The notes below the pieces were generated by a model. The model ran no database searches, was not told the origin of the DNA, and saw only the letters and a list, made by a program, of their open reading frames with translations. From Paraburkholderia sabiae (lineage in GTDB: Bacteria; Pseudomonadota; Gammaproteobacteria; Burkholderiales; Burkholderiaceae): a stretch of 64,000 nt of DNA. The stretch is from NCBI RefSeq assembly GCF_030412785.1, contig NZ_CP125295.1, forward strand, positions 4,030,001 through 4,094,000. Direction: 5' to 3'. Within the stretch, counting starts at the first letter, position 1. Each line of letters begins with the position of its first letter. A program made the translations under genes and the position numbers. Positions 24,573 through 33,125 of this stretch are shown here, piece by piece.

Positions 24573-26609
24573 ATGTCCGATTTCATCCCTCTGAACGGCT
24601 GGGGCCTCGACACCTCGCCGTTTCACGCCGACGAACTTGCCGCTCAGCGGCTGGCGGGCGTGGACATGCAGGCGAATTCGTCGGGACGACGCGGCATCCG
24701 GCGCTCGATGCCGGATCAGCATCGCGAGTTCTTTGCGCAGCAGCCGTTCATGGTGTTCGGCGGCGTCGATGTGAGCGGGCAGCCGTGGGCGACGATACGC
24801 ACGGGCACGCCGGGCTTCGTGTCGTCGCCGGATGCGAACACGTTGCGCATTCAGGGCGGCGCATTGCCCGGCGACCCGCTCGAAGGACGCTGGCAGACGG
24901 GCGCGATGATCGGCGGGCTCGGCATTCAGCCGCATACGCGGCGGCGCAATCGCATCAACGGCGTCGTGACGGCGGTGGACGGCGATGCCGTCACGCTCGA
25001 AGTGAGTCAGAGCTTCGGCAACTGCGCGAAGTACATTCAGGGCCGCGTGCCGACGTTTATCGAACGCGTTTCAGGCGATACGGCCGCGCCGCAGGAAGTC
25101 GCGGCGCAATTGAGCGACGCGGACCGCGCGCTGCTGGCTCGCGCCGACACGTTCTACATCGCGAGCGCCAATACGGCGGACGATGCGGGCCTTGCACGCG
25201 GCGCGGATGTGTCGCATCGCGGCGGCGCGCCGGGCTTCGTGCGTGTCGACGATGCCGCGACGCTTACCACGCCGGACTTCAGTGGCAACAAGTTCTTCAA
25301 TACGATCGGCAATCTGCTGCACGATCCGCGCGCGGGTTTGTTGTTCATCGACTTCGCGAACGGCGATCTGCTGTATCTCGCGGTGCGCGCCGAGATCGTC
25401 TGGCAAGGGCCGGAAGTGGCCGCGTTTGAAGGCGCCGAGCGGCTGATGCGATTTCATGTGCAGGAAGTGCGGCGCAGCAAAGGCGTGTTGCCGTTTCGCT
25501 GGTCGGATGTCGACTATGCGCCGCAATTTGCCGAGGCTATTCGCAAGACGGCTGCTGCTGTATCGCCCTGGCGGAAGTTGAAAGTCGCGGCGGTTGTCGA
25601 TGAGACACCGCTGGTTCGCTCGTTCTATTTCGAATCGCTGGATGGTGCGCCGCTGGCTGCATATCAGCCGGGTCAATATCTGCCGATACGCGTGCCCGTC
25701 GAAGGACGCGATGCGCCGTTGACGCGCACATACACGCTCTCAGGCGCACGCGATCCGCGCCGTTACCGGATCAGCGTGAAGCGTGAAGGCATCGCGTCGA
25801 ACTGGCTGCACGACCATCTGGCCGCGGGCATGGAAATCGAAGCGATGACGCCGCGTGGCGCATTCGTCTACGACACTCAAAGCACGCGTCCCGCCGTGTT
25901 CATCTCGGCAGGCATCGGTATCACGCCGATGATTGCGATGCTCGATCATGAATTGAATGTGCGTGCGGGCAACGATGCTAAGGCAAAGCAGCTGTACTTC
26001 TTTCACGGCGCGCGCAGCGATCGCGAGCGTCCGTTCAGCGCGCATCTGAAGGATGTGGCGGCGCGTTATACGCACGTTTCCGTGCATCTTTATGACAGCG
26101 GCGGTGAAGCGAAAGACGGCATCGAAAAAGGTCGCGTGGACATCGCGGCCCTTAAGCGCGCACTGCCATTCGACGACTACGACTTCTACCTGTGCGGCCC
26201 CGAGCAGTTCATGCGCGATCTGTACGAAGGATTGCGCGCGCTGAACGTCGCCGACGAACGCATCCGTTTCGAAGCGTTCGGACCGGCCAGTGTGAAGCGC
26301 ACGCCGGCTGCCGAAGAGAAAGCCGAAGTCGAAGCAGGCGGCGCGCAAGTGACGTTTGCGCGTTCGCAACGCACGATCCAATGGCTGCCGAAGCATGGCA
26401 GCCTGCTCGAATTCGCCGAGAAAAACGGCATCGATGCGCAATCGAGCTGCCGTTCAGGCATGTGCGGCACGTGCTCGACGAAAGTGCTGTCAGGCCAGGT
26501 CGCGTACGACGGCGAAGTGGAAGCCGACGTCGCAAAGGGCTGCGCGCTGATCTGCATGGCGCATCCCGTTGTCGAAGGAGAAAACGCGAGCGTGACGCTG
26601 GACTTGTGA
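24573..26609 (+). CDS. PNPOx-like FMN domain fused to ferredoxin reductase and 2Fe-2S ferredoxin
   Basis: A 678-residue three-part redox protein. Residues 1 to about 300 resemble pyridoxamine-phosphate-oxidase-like FMN proteins. About 325-560 is an FNR-type reductase (RTYTLSGARDPRRYRISVKR for FAD, FISAGIGITPMIAML for NAD(P)H). The C-terminus is a plant-type ferredoxin with C626, C631, C634 and C661. Electrons would run from NAD(P)H through FAD to the 2Fe-2S centre, and perhaps to the FMN domain. I chose ATG 24573 for its AGGAG site. It follows the GST gene and is probably controlled by the divergent LysR. The physiological substrate is unknown. Confidence 0.88.
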   Translation: MSDFIPLNGWGLDTSPFHADELAAQRLAGVDMQANSSGRRGIRRSMPDQHREFFAQQPFMVFGGVDVSGQPWATIRTGTPGFVSSPDANTLRIQGGALPGDPLEGRWQTGAMIGGLGIQPHTRRRNRINGVVTAVDGDAVTLEVSQSFGNCAKYIQGRVPTFIERVSGDTAAPQEVAAQLSDADRALLARADTFYIASANTADDAGLARGADVSHRGGAPGFVRVDDAATLTTPDFSGNKFFNTIGNLLHDPRAGLLFIDFANGDLLYLAVRAEIVWQGPEVAAFEGAERLMRFHVQEVRRSKGVLPFRWSDVDYAPQFAEAIRKTAAAVSPWRKLKVAAVVDETPLVRSFYFESLDGAPLAAYQPGQYLPIRVPVEGRDAPLTRTYTLSGARDPRRYRISVKREGIASNWLHDHLAAGMEIEAMTPRGAFVYDTQSTRPAVFISAGIGITPMIAMLDHELNVRAGNDAKAKQLYFFHGARSDRERPFSAHLKDVAARYTHVSVHLYDSGGEAKDGIEKGRVDIAALKRALPFDDYDFYLCGPEQFMRDLYEGLRALNVADERIRFEAFGPASVKRTPAAEEKAEVEAGGAQVTFARSQRTIQWLPKHGSLLEFAEKNGIDAQSSCRSGMCGTCSTKVLSGQVAYDGEVEADVAKGCALICMAHPVVEGENASVTLDL

Positions 26610-26611
26610 AC

Positions 26612-26962
26612 TTACTTGCCGGCGCCCGTCGAAGGGATGCAGGTGAGTATCAGCGAACTGCCGTTGCCCGCTTCGCCGCTCAGCATCGCGCGATGAACTT
26701 CGCGATGATCGCACGACCATTCGGCCGTGAAGTCGCGTGCGCATGACGCGCCCTGCGTCCGGTCGAGGCTCGCCTTGACGATATAGCGGCACGTCGAGCG
26801 ATCGTTGCAGTGCGCCGCGAGATCGTGCGTGGAATTGCCGGACGCCGCGCCGCAATTCACGCCATATGTCGCCGATTCGATCCGTATGCGCTGCGTTTGC
26901 CCCGCCATGCAGACAACGGGAACAAGCGCGATGCCTGCGAGCAGGCTGATTCCTCGCTTCAT
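26612..26962 (-). CDS. Small secreted Cys-rich protein, possibly lectin-like
   Basis: A 116-residue protein with a signal peptide (residues 1-20, cleavage near CMA). The mature part RIRIESATYGVNCGAASGNS with paired Cys (NC, HC, TC, SC, SC, TC) resembles small galactose-binding-lectin-like or DUF domains with the YG...N.T..L...C pattern. I cannot name the family with certainty. GGGAGAC stands before ATG 26962. It is 13 bp behind the sigma factor gene on the same strand, hence in its operon. Its stop lies just 2 bp from that of the convergent reductase fusion. Confidence 0.7.
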   Translation of the reverse strand: MKRGISLLAGIALVPVVCMAGQTQRIRIESATYGVNCGAASGNSTHDLAAHCNDRSTCRYIVKASLDRTQGASCARDFTAEWSCDHREVHRAMLSGEAGNGSSLILTCIPSTGAGK

Positions 26963-26975
26963 GATGTGTCTCCCG

Positions 26976-27680
26976 CTATGTGCCGCGCAGTCGCGCGAGC
27001 ACCGATGCGACGATGTGATCGCAATGCGCGCCGCCAAACTCGAAGAGGTCCGGCCCCAGCGTGTCGACTTCATCCGCGAGCGCGTCGCGCAACAACAGTT
27101 TCGCTCTGAAATGACGGCTGCGCACGGTGGCTTCGGGTATATCCAGGCACTGCGCGGTTTCTTCGACGCTCATCTCTTCGACAGAGCGCAACACGAACAC
27201 CGTGCGAAAACCCGCAGGCAGCGCGTCGAGCTTCCGTTCGAGCAGCGCGCGAATCTCCGCGCGCGCTGCGGCCTGATCGGGGGCGTTGTAGTCGTGGGCG
27301 TTCGTCGTGTGCATGGTGGATGACATCTGCTCGTCGTCCGGACAATCGTGCAGTATGGGAACCACATTCTGTCGCCGAGCTTCACGTCGCATTCGCGCGA
27401 AGCATTCGTTCAGCACGAGCCGCGATAGCCACGTGAACAGCTTTGCATCGCCGCGAAACTGCGCAATCGATCTGTACGCGTTCAGATACGCATCCTGCAA
27501 CGCGTCTTCCGCTTCGGCGTCGTTGCGCAGCGTGGCGCGCGCAAGACGATAGAGACGCCGGTTGTGACGGCGCATCAGCAGTTCGAATGCGGCGCGGTCG
27601 CCTGCTGCGATGCGGTGCGCGATTTCCAGATCGTCGTCGGGGCGTGGCGTCGTCGATGCGTCGGCCAGCGTGGCGTCCAT
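26976..27680 (-). CDS. ECF-type RNA polymerase sigma factor
   Basis: A 234-residue sigma-70 family factor with region 2 (about 40-105, LLMRRHNRRLYRLARATLRN and EDALQDAYLNAYRSI) and region 4 (about 150-205, LPAGFRTVFVLRSVEEMSVE). There is no region 1.1 or 3, as in ECF factors. The C-terminal tail HCDHIVASVLARL is typical of one ECF group. AGAGGGAGA decides the start at ATG 27680. No anti-sigma gene is adjacent; neighbours are a cupredoxin upstream and a secreted protein downstream. The signal it responds to may be envelope or redox stress, by inference only. Confidence 0.92.
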   Translation of the reverse strand: MDATLADASTTPRPDDDLEIAHRIAAGDRAAFELLMRRHNRRLYRLARATLRNDAEAEDALQDAYLNAYRSIAQFRGDAKLFTWLSRLVLNECFARMRREARRQNVVPILHDCPDDEQMSSTMHTTNAHDYNAPDQAAARAEIRALLERKLDALPAGFRTVFVLRSVEEMSVEETAQCLDIPEATVRSRHFRAKLLLRDALADEVDTLGPDLFEFGGAHCDHIVASVLARLRGT

Positions 27681-27715
27681 CGTCTCCCTCTTCATGTCGC
27701 TATGCGTCATTGCCT

Positions 27716-28060
27716 TCATCGCGCGGGTTCTATGGTCAGTGTGCCACGCATCGTCGGATGAAAGATGCAGCGATACGTATAGCGCCCCGGCGTGCTCGCG
27801 CGATAACGCCATGACGCGTCGGGCGCGATGCTCTGCGAGTCGAAGCCCGCATCGAAGACCTTTGCATCGCTGCTCGCCGTATGCGCGACGAGATCCTTGT
27901 TGACCCACACGATCTCGTCGCCGCGATGCACGGTCAAAGCAGGCGGATTGAAGCGCATCTGCTCGATCGTCACGACATAGGTGTTCGCAAACGAAGTCGT
28001 CGCGACAACCCACAAAAACGACGCGCACATTCGCAGCGCAGCATGGCGCACGCGCTTCAT
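27716..28060 (-). CDS. Periplasmic cupredoxin (blue copper protein)
   Basis: A 114-residue plastocyanin/amicyanin-like protein with a signal peptide (cleavage near residue 25). The type 1 copper ligands are H60, C98, H101 and M104, in VAHT and YRCIFHPTM. It would carry single electrons in the periplasm. The ATG overlaps the stop of the upstream DUF4142 gene, and the sigma factor starts 35 bp downstream, so all are one operon. The partner redox enzyme is not apparent here. Confidence 0.9.
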   Translation of the reverse strand: MKRVRHAALRMCASFLWVVATTSFANTYVVTIEQMRFNPPALTVHRGDEIVWVNKDLVAHTASSDAKVFDAGFDSQSIAPDASWRYRASTPGRYTYRCIFHPTMRGTLTIEPAR

Positions 28061-28596
28061 TGCGCTTGCGGCAACGAGGACTGCACCATCTTCGCGTGCT
28101 CCAGATGCGCGACGAACGCGGGCCGCACCTTTACCAGCAGCGCTTTCAGTTCGGCGTTTTGTGCGGACGGAATCAACGTCTTGTCGAGCGCGTCGATCAC
28201 GTTCTGGTGATACGTCACTTCATGATCGATATACGCGCGGTCGAATTTCGCGCCCTGCAGCGGCTTCAGATTCGCGATGTTCGCTGCGCCGCCCTGTTTT
28301 AGGCTGTCGCTGGTCGGATTCGTTTCGGGCTTCACGCCGAGCTTGTTCACGAGGTCGACGGCAGTCTTGTTGACGGCCGTGTGATCCTTGACCATCTGTT
28401 GCGCGAACCCCTTCACGTCTTGCGAATGCGCTTTCGATTCGGCGAGCTTGCCCGCGTCGATATCCGCCTGATTGGCGGCGACGACGATGGCGGCGATTTG
28501 TGGATCGGTTGGACCTGAGCTTTGCGCCCAGGCAGGCGCGCCTGCAAATGCGAACACAGCAAGCGCGGCAATCAGCAACCAGTGTGCGGATTTCAT
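28057..28596 (-). CDS. DUF4142 secreted protein (ferritin-like helical bundle)
   Basis: A 179-residue exported protein with a signal peptide (cleavage after AWA, residue 24). The DUF4142 region starts DPQIAAIVVAANQADIDAGKLAESKAHSQDVKGFAQQMV and includes the family's helical His-containing core (DHTAVN, YIDHEVTYHQNVID). GAGGAGGC places the start at ATG 28596. Proteins of this family are often induced by envelope stress, but their biochemical role is unknown. First gene of the DUF4142-cupredoxin-sigma-secreted protein operon. Confidence 0.88.
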   Translation of the reverse strand: MKSAHWLLIAALAVFAFAGAPAWAQSSGPTDPQIAAIVVAANQADIDAGKLAESKAHSQDVKGFAQQMVKDHTAVNKTAVDLVNKLGVKPETNPTSDSLKQGGAANIANLKPLQGAKFDRAYIDHEVTYHQNVIDALDKTLIPSAQNAELKALLVKVRPAFVAHLEHAKMVQSSLPQAQ

Positions 28597-28645
28597 CTGA
28601 GCCTCCTCGACGGGCAATGCGACGTTTTCGAGGAGTTAGATGTCA

Positions 28646-28671
28646 CGAGCCGGAAGTCTGTTTCCGGCTCG
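28646..28671 (-). terminator. 10-bp stem-loop downstream of the ClC gene
   Basis: CGAGCCGGAA pairs perfectly with TTCCGGCTCG around a 6-base loop. It lies between the ClC stop and the DUF4142 start. No T-run follows on the minus strand, so it is a weak or factor-dependent terminator at best. Confidence 0.5.
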
Positions 28672-28709
28672 TATTTGCAGGGGTTTTACGTTGCGATAGT
28701 TGCGACGCG

Positions 28710-30527
28710 TCAGCTATGCGTGCGCGTCGGCGTCTTGGGCACGGGCTCGAACTGTTTCTTGCCCGACGAAAAACTCAGACGGCGGAAGCGCTCGCGCTTG
28801 TGCTCTTCTTCGAAGTGCGCAACCGATGTCTTCACGAGATCGCTGCGCGAAACGACGCCGAGCAGCTGCATCGAATCGCGATCGACGACGACGGGCAAGC
28901 GTTCGAGATCATGCACGGCAAGACGCGTTGCGATGAGACGGCAGGTTTCGTCGGGCAGTGCGACGACGGGCGAGTGATCTTTCATCACATCGGCGAGCGG
29001 CGTGTCGAGCGTGTGCTGCGTGGCGCCGTCGCGCACGGCATCGAGCGTCGCGCGATCGACGATGCCGAGCACCGCGCCGTTCTCACGCACGACAGGATAC
29101 GCACGGCGCTTCTGCGTGGCGCCGAAGAACGACACGAGCGCATCGCGCACGCTGATCGTGCCGTCGATCGAATCGACCTTTTGCGTCATCACTTCGTCCA
29201 CGTAATGCCGTTCGAGCGGATCGACGCCGTACTCGCGATAGATGTGATAACCGCGCCGCGCGATCTTCTCCGTCATGATCGAGCGCTTCATCACGACGGT
29301 GGCGAAGCCGTGCGCTACCAGCGTCGCGGCCAGCAGCGGCAGCAGCGCGTTGGCGTCGTGCGTGAGGCCGAAGGCGAACACGATGGCCGTCAACGGCGCA
29401 CCGAGCGTCGCGCCGAGCGTCGCGGCCATGCACACGAGCGGCCACATTGCGGGTTCGCTGCCGGGCAGCACGTGGCCCAGCACGGTGCCGAGCCCCGCGC
29501 CGAGCATCAGCAGCGGCGCGAGCACGCCGCCCGACGTGCCGGAGCCGAGCGCGATCACCCAGATCACCGCCTTGACGACGAGAATCGCTATCGCCACCTG
29601 CAACGCAATGTGCTGGTGCAGCAGATCGCCGATCACGTCATAGCCGACGCCGAGCGCGCGCGGTTCGATGAAACCGCCGATGCCGACCGCGAGGCCGCCG
29701 ATGGCAGGCCACCACATCCAGTGCAGCGGCAGCTTGTGAAAGAGATCTTCCGTCTTGTAGAGCGCAGCCGAGAGGCCCGACGCGAGCGCGCCCGACAACA
29801 GCCCCGCGATCACGCACCAGACGAGCGAAATGGCCGTGGGCGCTGCCGTTTGCAGCGGGAACAGCGCTTCCGTGCCGAAGAAGATCGCGCGCGCGAAGCC
29901 CGCAACAGCACATGCGAGCGCGACGGGCAAGAAGCTGCGCGGCCGCCATTCGAACAGCAGCAGTTCGACGGCGAGCAGCACGGCTGCGACGGGCGTGCCG
30001 AACACGGCCGTCATGCCCGCGGCGGCGCCCGCGACGAGCAGCGTCTTGCGTTCCGCCGACGTCACCTTTACGCACTGCGCGATAAGCGAGCCGAGCGCGC
30101 CGCCCGTCATGATGATCGGGCCTTCCGCGCCGAACGGGCCGCCGCTGCCGATCACGATGCCCGACGACAACGGCTTCAACACAGCAACCTTCGGCGACAT
30201 GCGGCTCTTGCCGAACAGAATGGCTTCGATCGCTTCGGGAATGCCGTGTCCGCGAATCTTGTCGGAACCGAAGCGCGCCATCATGCCCACGATCAGACCG
30301 CCGATCACGGGAATCACGATCACCCACACGCCGAGCGTATTGCCCGCAGGCGAGCGGTCGGCGAACGAAAAGCTGCCGAAGAAGAACAGGTTCGTGAACA
30401 GATGAATCAGGCTCAGCAGCACGAATGCCGCGAGCGTGGCGAGAAATCCGATGCCTGCCGCTAGCGCTGAAATGCCGGGCAGACGCGAATTGCTGGAGAA
30501 GTCCCGCTTGTGAGAGTTGTCGCTCAT
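28710..30527 (-). CDS. ClC-family chloride channel/antiporter with C-terminal CBS pair
   Basis: A 605-residue protein. The ClC membrane domain (about 15-425) carries GHGIPE (in place of GSGIP), GSGGPFGAEGP with the gating glutamate, and GSGTSGGVLAP. Two CBS domains follow (about 450-575) and likely sense nucleotides. The gating Glu is kept, so it may be a Cl-/H+ exchanger, but the sequence alone does not exclude a channel. It lies 27 bp after a MarR gene on the same strand and is probably controlled by it. Confidence 0.92.
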   Translation of the reverse strand: MSDNSHKRDFSSNSRLPGISALAAGIGFLATLAAFVLLSLIHLFTNLFFFGSFSFADRSPAGNTLGVWVIVIPVIGGLIVGMMARFGSDKIRGHGIPEAIEAILFGKSRMSPKVAVLKPLSSGIVIGSGGPFGAEGPIIMTGGALGSLIAQCVKVTSAERKTLLVAGAAAGMTAVFGTPVAAVLLAVELLLFEWRPRSFLPVALACAVAGFARAIFFGTEALFPLQTAAPTAISLVWCVIAGLLSGALASGLSAALYKTEDLFHKLPLHWMWWPAIGGLAVGIGGFIEPRALGVGYDVIGDLLHQHIALQVAIAILVVKAVIWVIALGSGTSGGVLAPLLMLGAGLGTVLGHVLPGSEPAMWPLVCMAATLGATLGAPLTAIVFAFGLTHDANALLPLLAATLVAHGFATVVMKRSIMTEKIARRGYHIYREYGVDPLERHYVDEVMTQKVDSIDGTISVRDALVSFFGATQKRRAYPVVRENGAVLGIVDRATLDAVRDGATQHTLDTPLADVMKDHSPVVALPDETCRLIATRLAVHDLERLPVVVDRDSMQLLGVVSRSDLVKTSVAHFEEEHKRERFRRLSFSSGKKQFEPVPKTPTRTHS

Positions 30528-30554
30528 GGATGCTGTGCTGCCTTGAAGCCGGAA

Positions 30555-30968
30555 TTAAAAATCGATTTGCGGAATGGTGAACGCGCCCTTTAGCGAGCGC
30601 AGTTCAGCGCGATGCAGTTCGGCGAGGCGCGAGAGTACTTTTTCGCCGGCCTTCAGCAGATGTACTTCCACCTGACGGCGGTCGGTCTCGCTGACCTTGC
30701 GCTTGACGAGTTCGAGTGCTTCGCAGCGCGACACCAGCGCGACGACGCCGTGATGCTGCGCCTGCAGACGTTCCGCCAGTTCGCCGATGGTCGCCCACTC
30801 GCGATCGGGATAGCCCTTGATATGCAGCAGCAACAGGTATTGCAGCGGCGTAATGCCTTCGCCCTGCGCGGCCTGTTCGGAGAAACGTTCGAAGCGCCGC
30901 ATCTGATAGCGAAACTCCGATAGCTGTTCGAAGTCCGCTTTATTCAACGTGCGTGTGAGAACTTTCAT
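30555..30968 (-). CDS. MarR-family transcriptional regulator
   Basis: A 137-residue winged-helix regulator with the core LQYLLLLHIKGYPDREWATIGELAERL and the wing VKRKVSETDRRQVEV. It probably binds as a dimer to the palindrome TATCA-N5-TGATA located 35 bp before its start. It heads an operon with ClC. Related half-matching sites in front of the HPP gene suggest it controls that as well. The effector ligand is unknown. Confidence 0.9.
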   Translation of the reverse strand: MKVLTRTLNKADFEQLSEFRYQMRRFERFSEQAAQGEGITPLQYLLLLHIKGYPDREWATIGELAERLQAQHHGVVALVSRCEALELVKRKVSETDRRQVEVHLLKAGEKVLSRLAELHRAELRSLKGAFTIPQIDF

Positions 30969-31002
30969 GTCGGTTGGCCGCGCAAGGGGGAAACGGAAAA
31001 TA

Positions 31003-31017
31003 TATCACAAAATGATA
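31003..31017. promoter_or_regulatory. Palindrome TATCA-N5-TGATA, likely MarR operator
   Basis: A perfect 5-5-5 dyad (TATCACAAAATGATA) in the MarR promoter region, AT-rich against the GC-rich surroundings. Similar sites recur at 32343-32357 and 32443-32457. Confidence 0.6.
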
Positions 31018-31021
31018 CATT

Positions 31022-31043
31022 CGGCGATGCAGGTGCATCGCCG
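31022..31043 (-). terminator. 10-bp perfect stem-loop downstream of the HPP gene
   Basis: CGGCGATGCA and TGCATCGCCG pair with a 2-base loop. It sits 28 bp after the HPP gene stop and before the MarR promoter. No clear T-run follows, but the position fits termination between the two units. Confidence 0.55.
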
Positions 31044-31070
31044 TTCGGAAGATTCAGTGCTGTTGGTTCG

Positions 31071-32267
31071 TCAGGCGGCGGGACGCTGTTGCGCCTGGGC
31101 CTGCATCTGGCTTTGCCGGTAGAGGCCCTCGATCAGATCGGACTGCGTGATGATGCCGACCAGCCGGTCGTGCTTATCGATCACGGGAATGTGGTGATGA
31201 CCGTCGTCGGCGAAGAACGGCACGAGTTCGACGATCGGCGTGCCCGTCGCGACGGTGCGCACATGCGTCGTCATCACCGTGCTGACGAGCCGGCCGCGAT
31301 GCGTGTCGCGCTTGAAAAGGCGCGCCGCGAGCGCTTCCATCAGACGAAGGTCCACGCTTTTCGGCTTGTTCGCCAGATCGGCGCGCGTAACGATGCCCAC
31401 CACGCGTTCACGTTTGTCGATCACGGGCAGCGCCTTGATCGAATGGCGCTGCAGCAGATCGGCGGCGGCGCGCAAGGTCGTATCTGGAGAAACGCTGACG
31501 ACGGGCGCCGACATCACGTCGCGGCACGCCAGTTCGCTGAACGTGCGGGCATACGCCTGCATCTGCGTTTCGCGGAACAGCGTTTCGAGATCTTCAGGAT
31601 CGATGTCGAGCAGTTCGCCACGGCGATTCAGCACGGCTTCGAGATCGTCACGCGTGATGTTGCTGCTCGACGCGGGCACTTGCGGCGCGGCGGGTGCGGC
31701 GCGCGTCGCGTGCGGATAGCGATGGCCCGTCACCGCGTGATAGACGAGCGCCGCGCCCAGCAGCGCCGCCGACTGGATCAGGATCGGTTCCAGCACGAAA
31801 CGGAAGCCGAGCGCGTGGATGGCCGGGCCGCCAAGCACGGCCGTCAGCGCGACCGCGCCTGACGGCGGGTGCACACAGCGAAACGCGAACATCGCGGCGA
31901 TCGCCACGCCCACGGCCAGGGCCGCAGCCGCGACGGGGTCCGAGATCAGCGTCGCGCAGGCCACGCCGACCGTCGCCGAAACAAGATTCCCGCCGATGAT
32001 CGACCACGGCTGCGCGAGCGGACTCGCGGGCACGCCGAACAGCAGCACGGCCGACGCGCCCATCGGTGCGACCAGCATCGGAATGTTTGCGCCCGGCCCG
32101 AGCAGCAGATGCATGCTGCCGCCCGTGAAGGCAATGCCGATCAGCGCGCCGAGAGCCGAGCGCATGCGCTCGGGCCATTTGACGTTCATTGCGGCGGGGT
32201 AAAAGCGCGCCAGCCACTGGATAAGAGGAGAACGGGTCAAGATTTTGTTCTGTAATGGGGAAAACAA
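31071..32267 (-). CDS. HPP-family membrane protein with C-terminal CBS pair
   Basis: A 398-residue protein. The N-terminal half (about 28-190) is an HPP domain with several membrane segments and the motif CVHPPSGAVALTAVLGG. The C-terminal half holds two CBS domains (about 245-380). HPP proteins have been linked to nitrite or anion transport in some organisms; the substrate here is unknown. The start is unsure: TTG 32267 opens the frame and ATG 32189 is the next choice. MarR-like sites lie upstream. The CBS architecture parallels that of the nearby ClC protein. Confidence 0.85.
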   Translation of the reverse strand: MFSPLQNKILTRSPLIQWLARFYPAAMNVKWPERMRSALGALIGIAFTGGSMHLLLGPGANIPMLVAPMGASAVLLFGVPASPLAQPWSIIGGNLVSATVGVACATLISDPVAAAALAVGVAIAAMFAFRCVHPPSGAVALTAVLGGPAIHALGFRFVLEPILIQSAALLGAALVYHAVTGHRYPHATRAAPAAPQVPASSSNITRDDLEAVLNRRGELLDIDPEDLETLFRETQMQAYARTFSELACRDVMSAPVVSVSPDTTLRAAADLLQRHSIKALPVIDKRERVVGIVTRADLANKPKSVDLRLMEALAARLFKRDTHRGRLVSTVMTTHVRTVATGTPIVELVPFFADDGHHHIPVIDKHDRLVGIITQSDLIEGLYRQSQMQAQAQQRPAA

Positions 32268-32665
32268 TAGAAGCGGGAGAATGCGGCAGGCGTACGTTAA
32301 GGGAAAAGCTATCAGAACGGAAACAACTTGTGGTCATGGATATATGCCAACGTGATATAAATCCGCCGCCAGGCCCGGCTGGCAAGGCTCGCATCGACCT
32401 GAAAACGCAGGGAAAACCCGTATCGCATGCTTTGTCGCGGTGCATCATAACGTGATATGAATTGGGGGCGGAAAGGAGGCGGCGGACCGCAGTTCCGAAG
32501 CGGGTGGAACGGGAAATGCAGCGCCAGCAGGGCGCGAGCGCACGCTGACGGCCTGCGTCGTCCGTGGCTGGCGCATTGCCGCATTAACGGGCATGATCGT
32601 GCCATGTGCCTGCTCAACCCTTCGCGGCACATATCCCACCCCACCGACGCGCCAGGAGATCAAGC
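32268..32665. promoter_or_regulatory. Divergent promoter region of HPP and phasin genes with two TGATA-type sites
   Basis: A 398-bp gap. TATGC-CAACG-TGATA (32343-32357) and CATCA-TAACG-TGATA (32443-32457) match the MarR palindrome at 31003 in 8 and 9 of 10 half-site bases. They share AACGTGATAT and are exactly 100 bp apart. I find no gene. Confidence 0.5.
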
Positions 32666-33085
32666 ATGGAACCCTTTGACGCCGCCAACCCGTTCGCCGA
32701 ATTCAACAAGCTGTTCGATCAGTTCAAACTGCCCGGATTCGACGTGCCGGCCGTGATGGAAGCGCGTCGCAAGGACGTCGAGGCGCTGATTGCCGCCAAC
32801 CAGACGGCCGTGCAAGGCATGCAGGCGCTCGCGCAAAAACAGGCCGAAATGCTGCGCACGACGCTGACCGAGCTTCAGGAAGCCGTGCAGAAGCAGGCGG
32901 CGTCGGGCGGCATGCCGTCGGCGCAAACGGCCGAACTCGTCCAGCAGTCGCTGCACAAGGCGCTCGCCGATATGCAGCAGCTCACGCAAGCCGCTTATCG
33001 CACGCAGGCCGATTCGTATGCGGTAATCGCGAAGCGCGTCGAAGAGAATGTCGAAGAGCTGAAGTCGCTGCTGCAGAAGAAGTAA
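32666..33085 (+). CDS. Phasin family protein
   Basis: A 139-residue amphipathic helical protein of the phasin type. MEPFDAANPFAEFNKLFDQFKLPGFDVPAVMEARRKDVEALIAANQ is the typical opening. It coats polyhydroxyalkanoate granules or acts as a related surface protein; a minor phasin with another role is also possible. AGGAGAT decides ATG 32666 over the open frame upstream. It ends at a stem-loop shared with the convergent metallopeptidase-like gene. Coiled-coil heptads run through residues 55-135. Confidence 0.9.
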   Translation: MEPFDAANPFAEFNKLFDQFKLPGFDVPAVMEARRKDVEALIAANQTAVQGMQALAQKQAEMLRTTLTELQEAVQKQAASGGMPSAQTAELVQQSLHKALADMQQLTQAAYRTQADSYAVIAKRVEENVEELKSLLQKK

Positions 33086-33097
33086 CGCGCGTTCATG

Positions 33098-33123
33098 GTG
33101 GGCCGCACGCGTGTGCGGCCCAC
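33098..33123. terminator. Bidirectional 11-bp GC-rich stem-loop
   Basis: GTGGGCCGCAC pairs perfectly with GTGCGGCCCAC with loop GCGT, between two convergent genes. It ends directly before the metallopeptidase-like stop codon. No T-run on either side. Confidence 0.65.
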
Positions 33124-33125
33124 GC

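Noticed and set aside
28500..30464. A 654-codon open frame antisense to the ClC gene
   Set aside because: Arg/His/Ala-rich shadow with no domain; ClC motifs are clear on the other strand.
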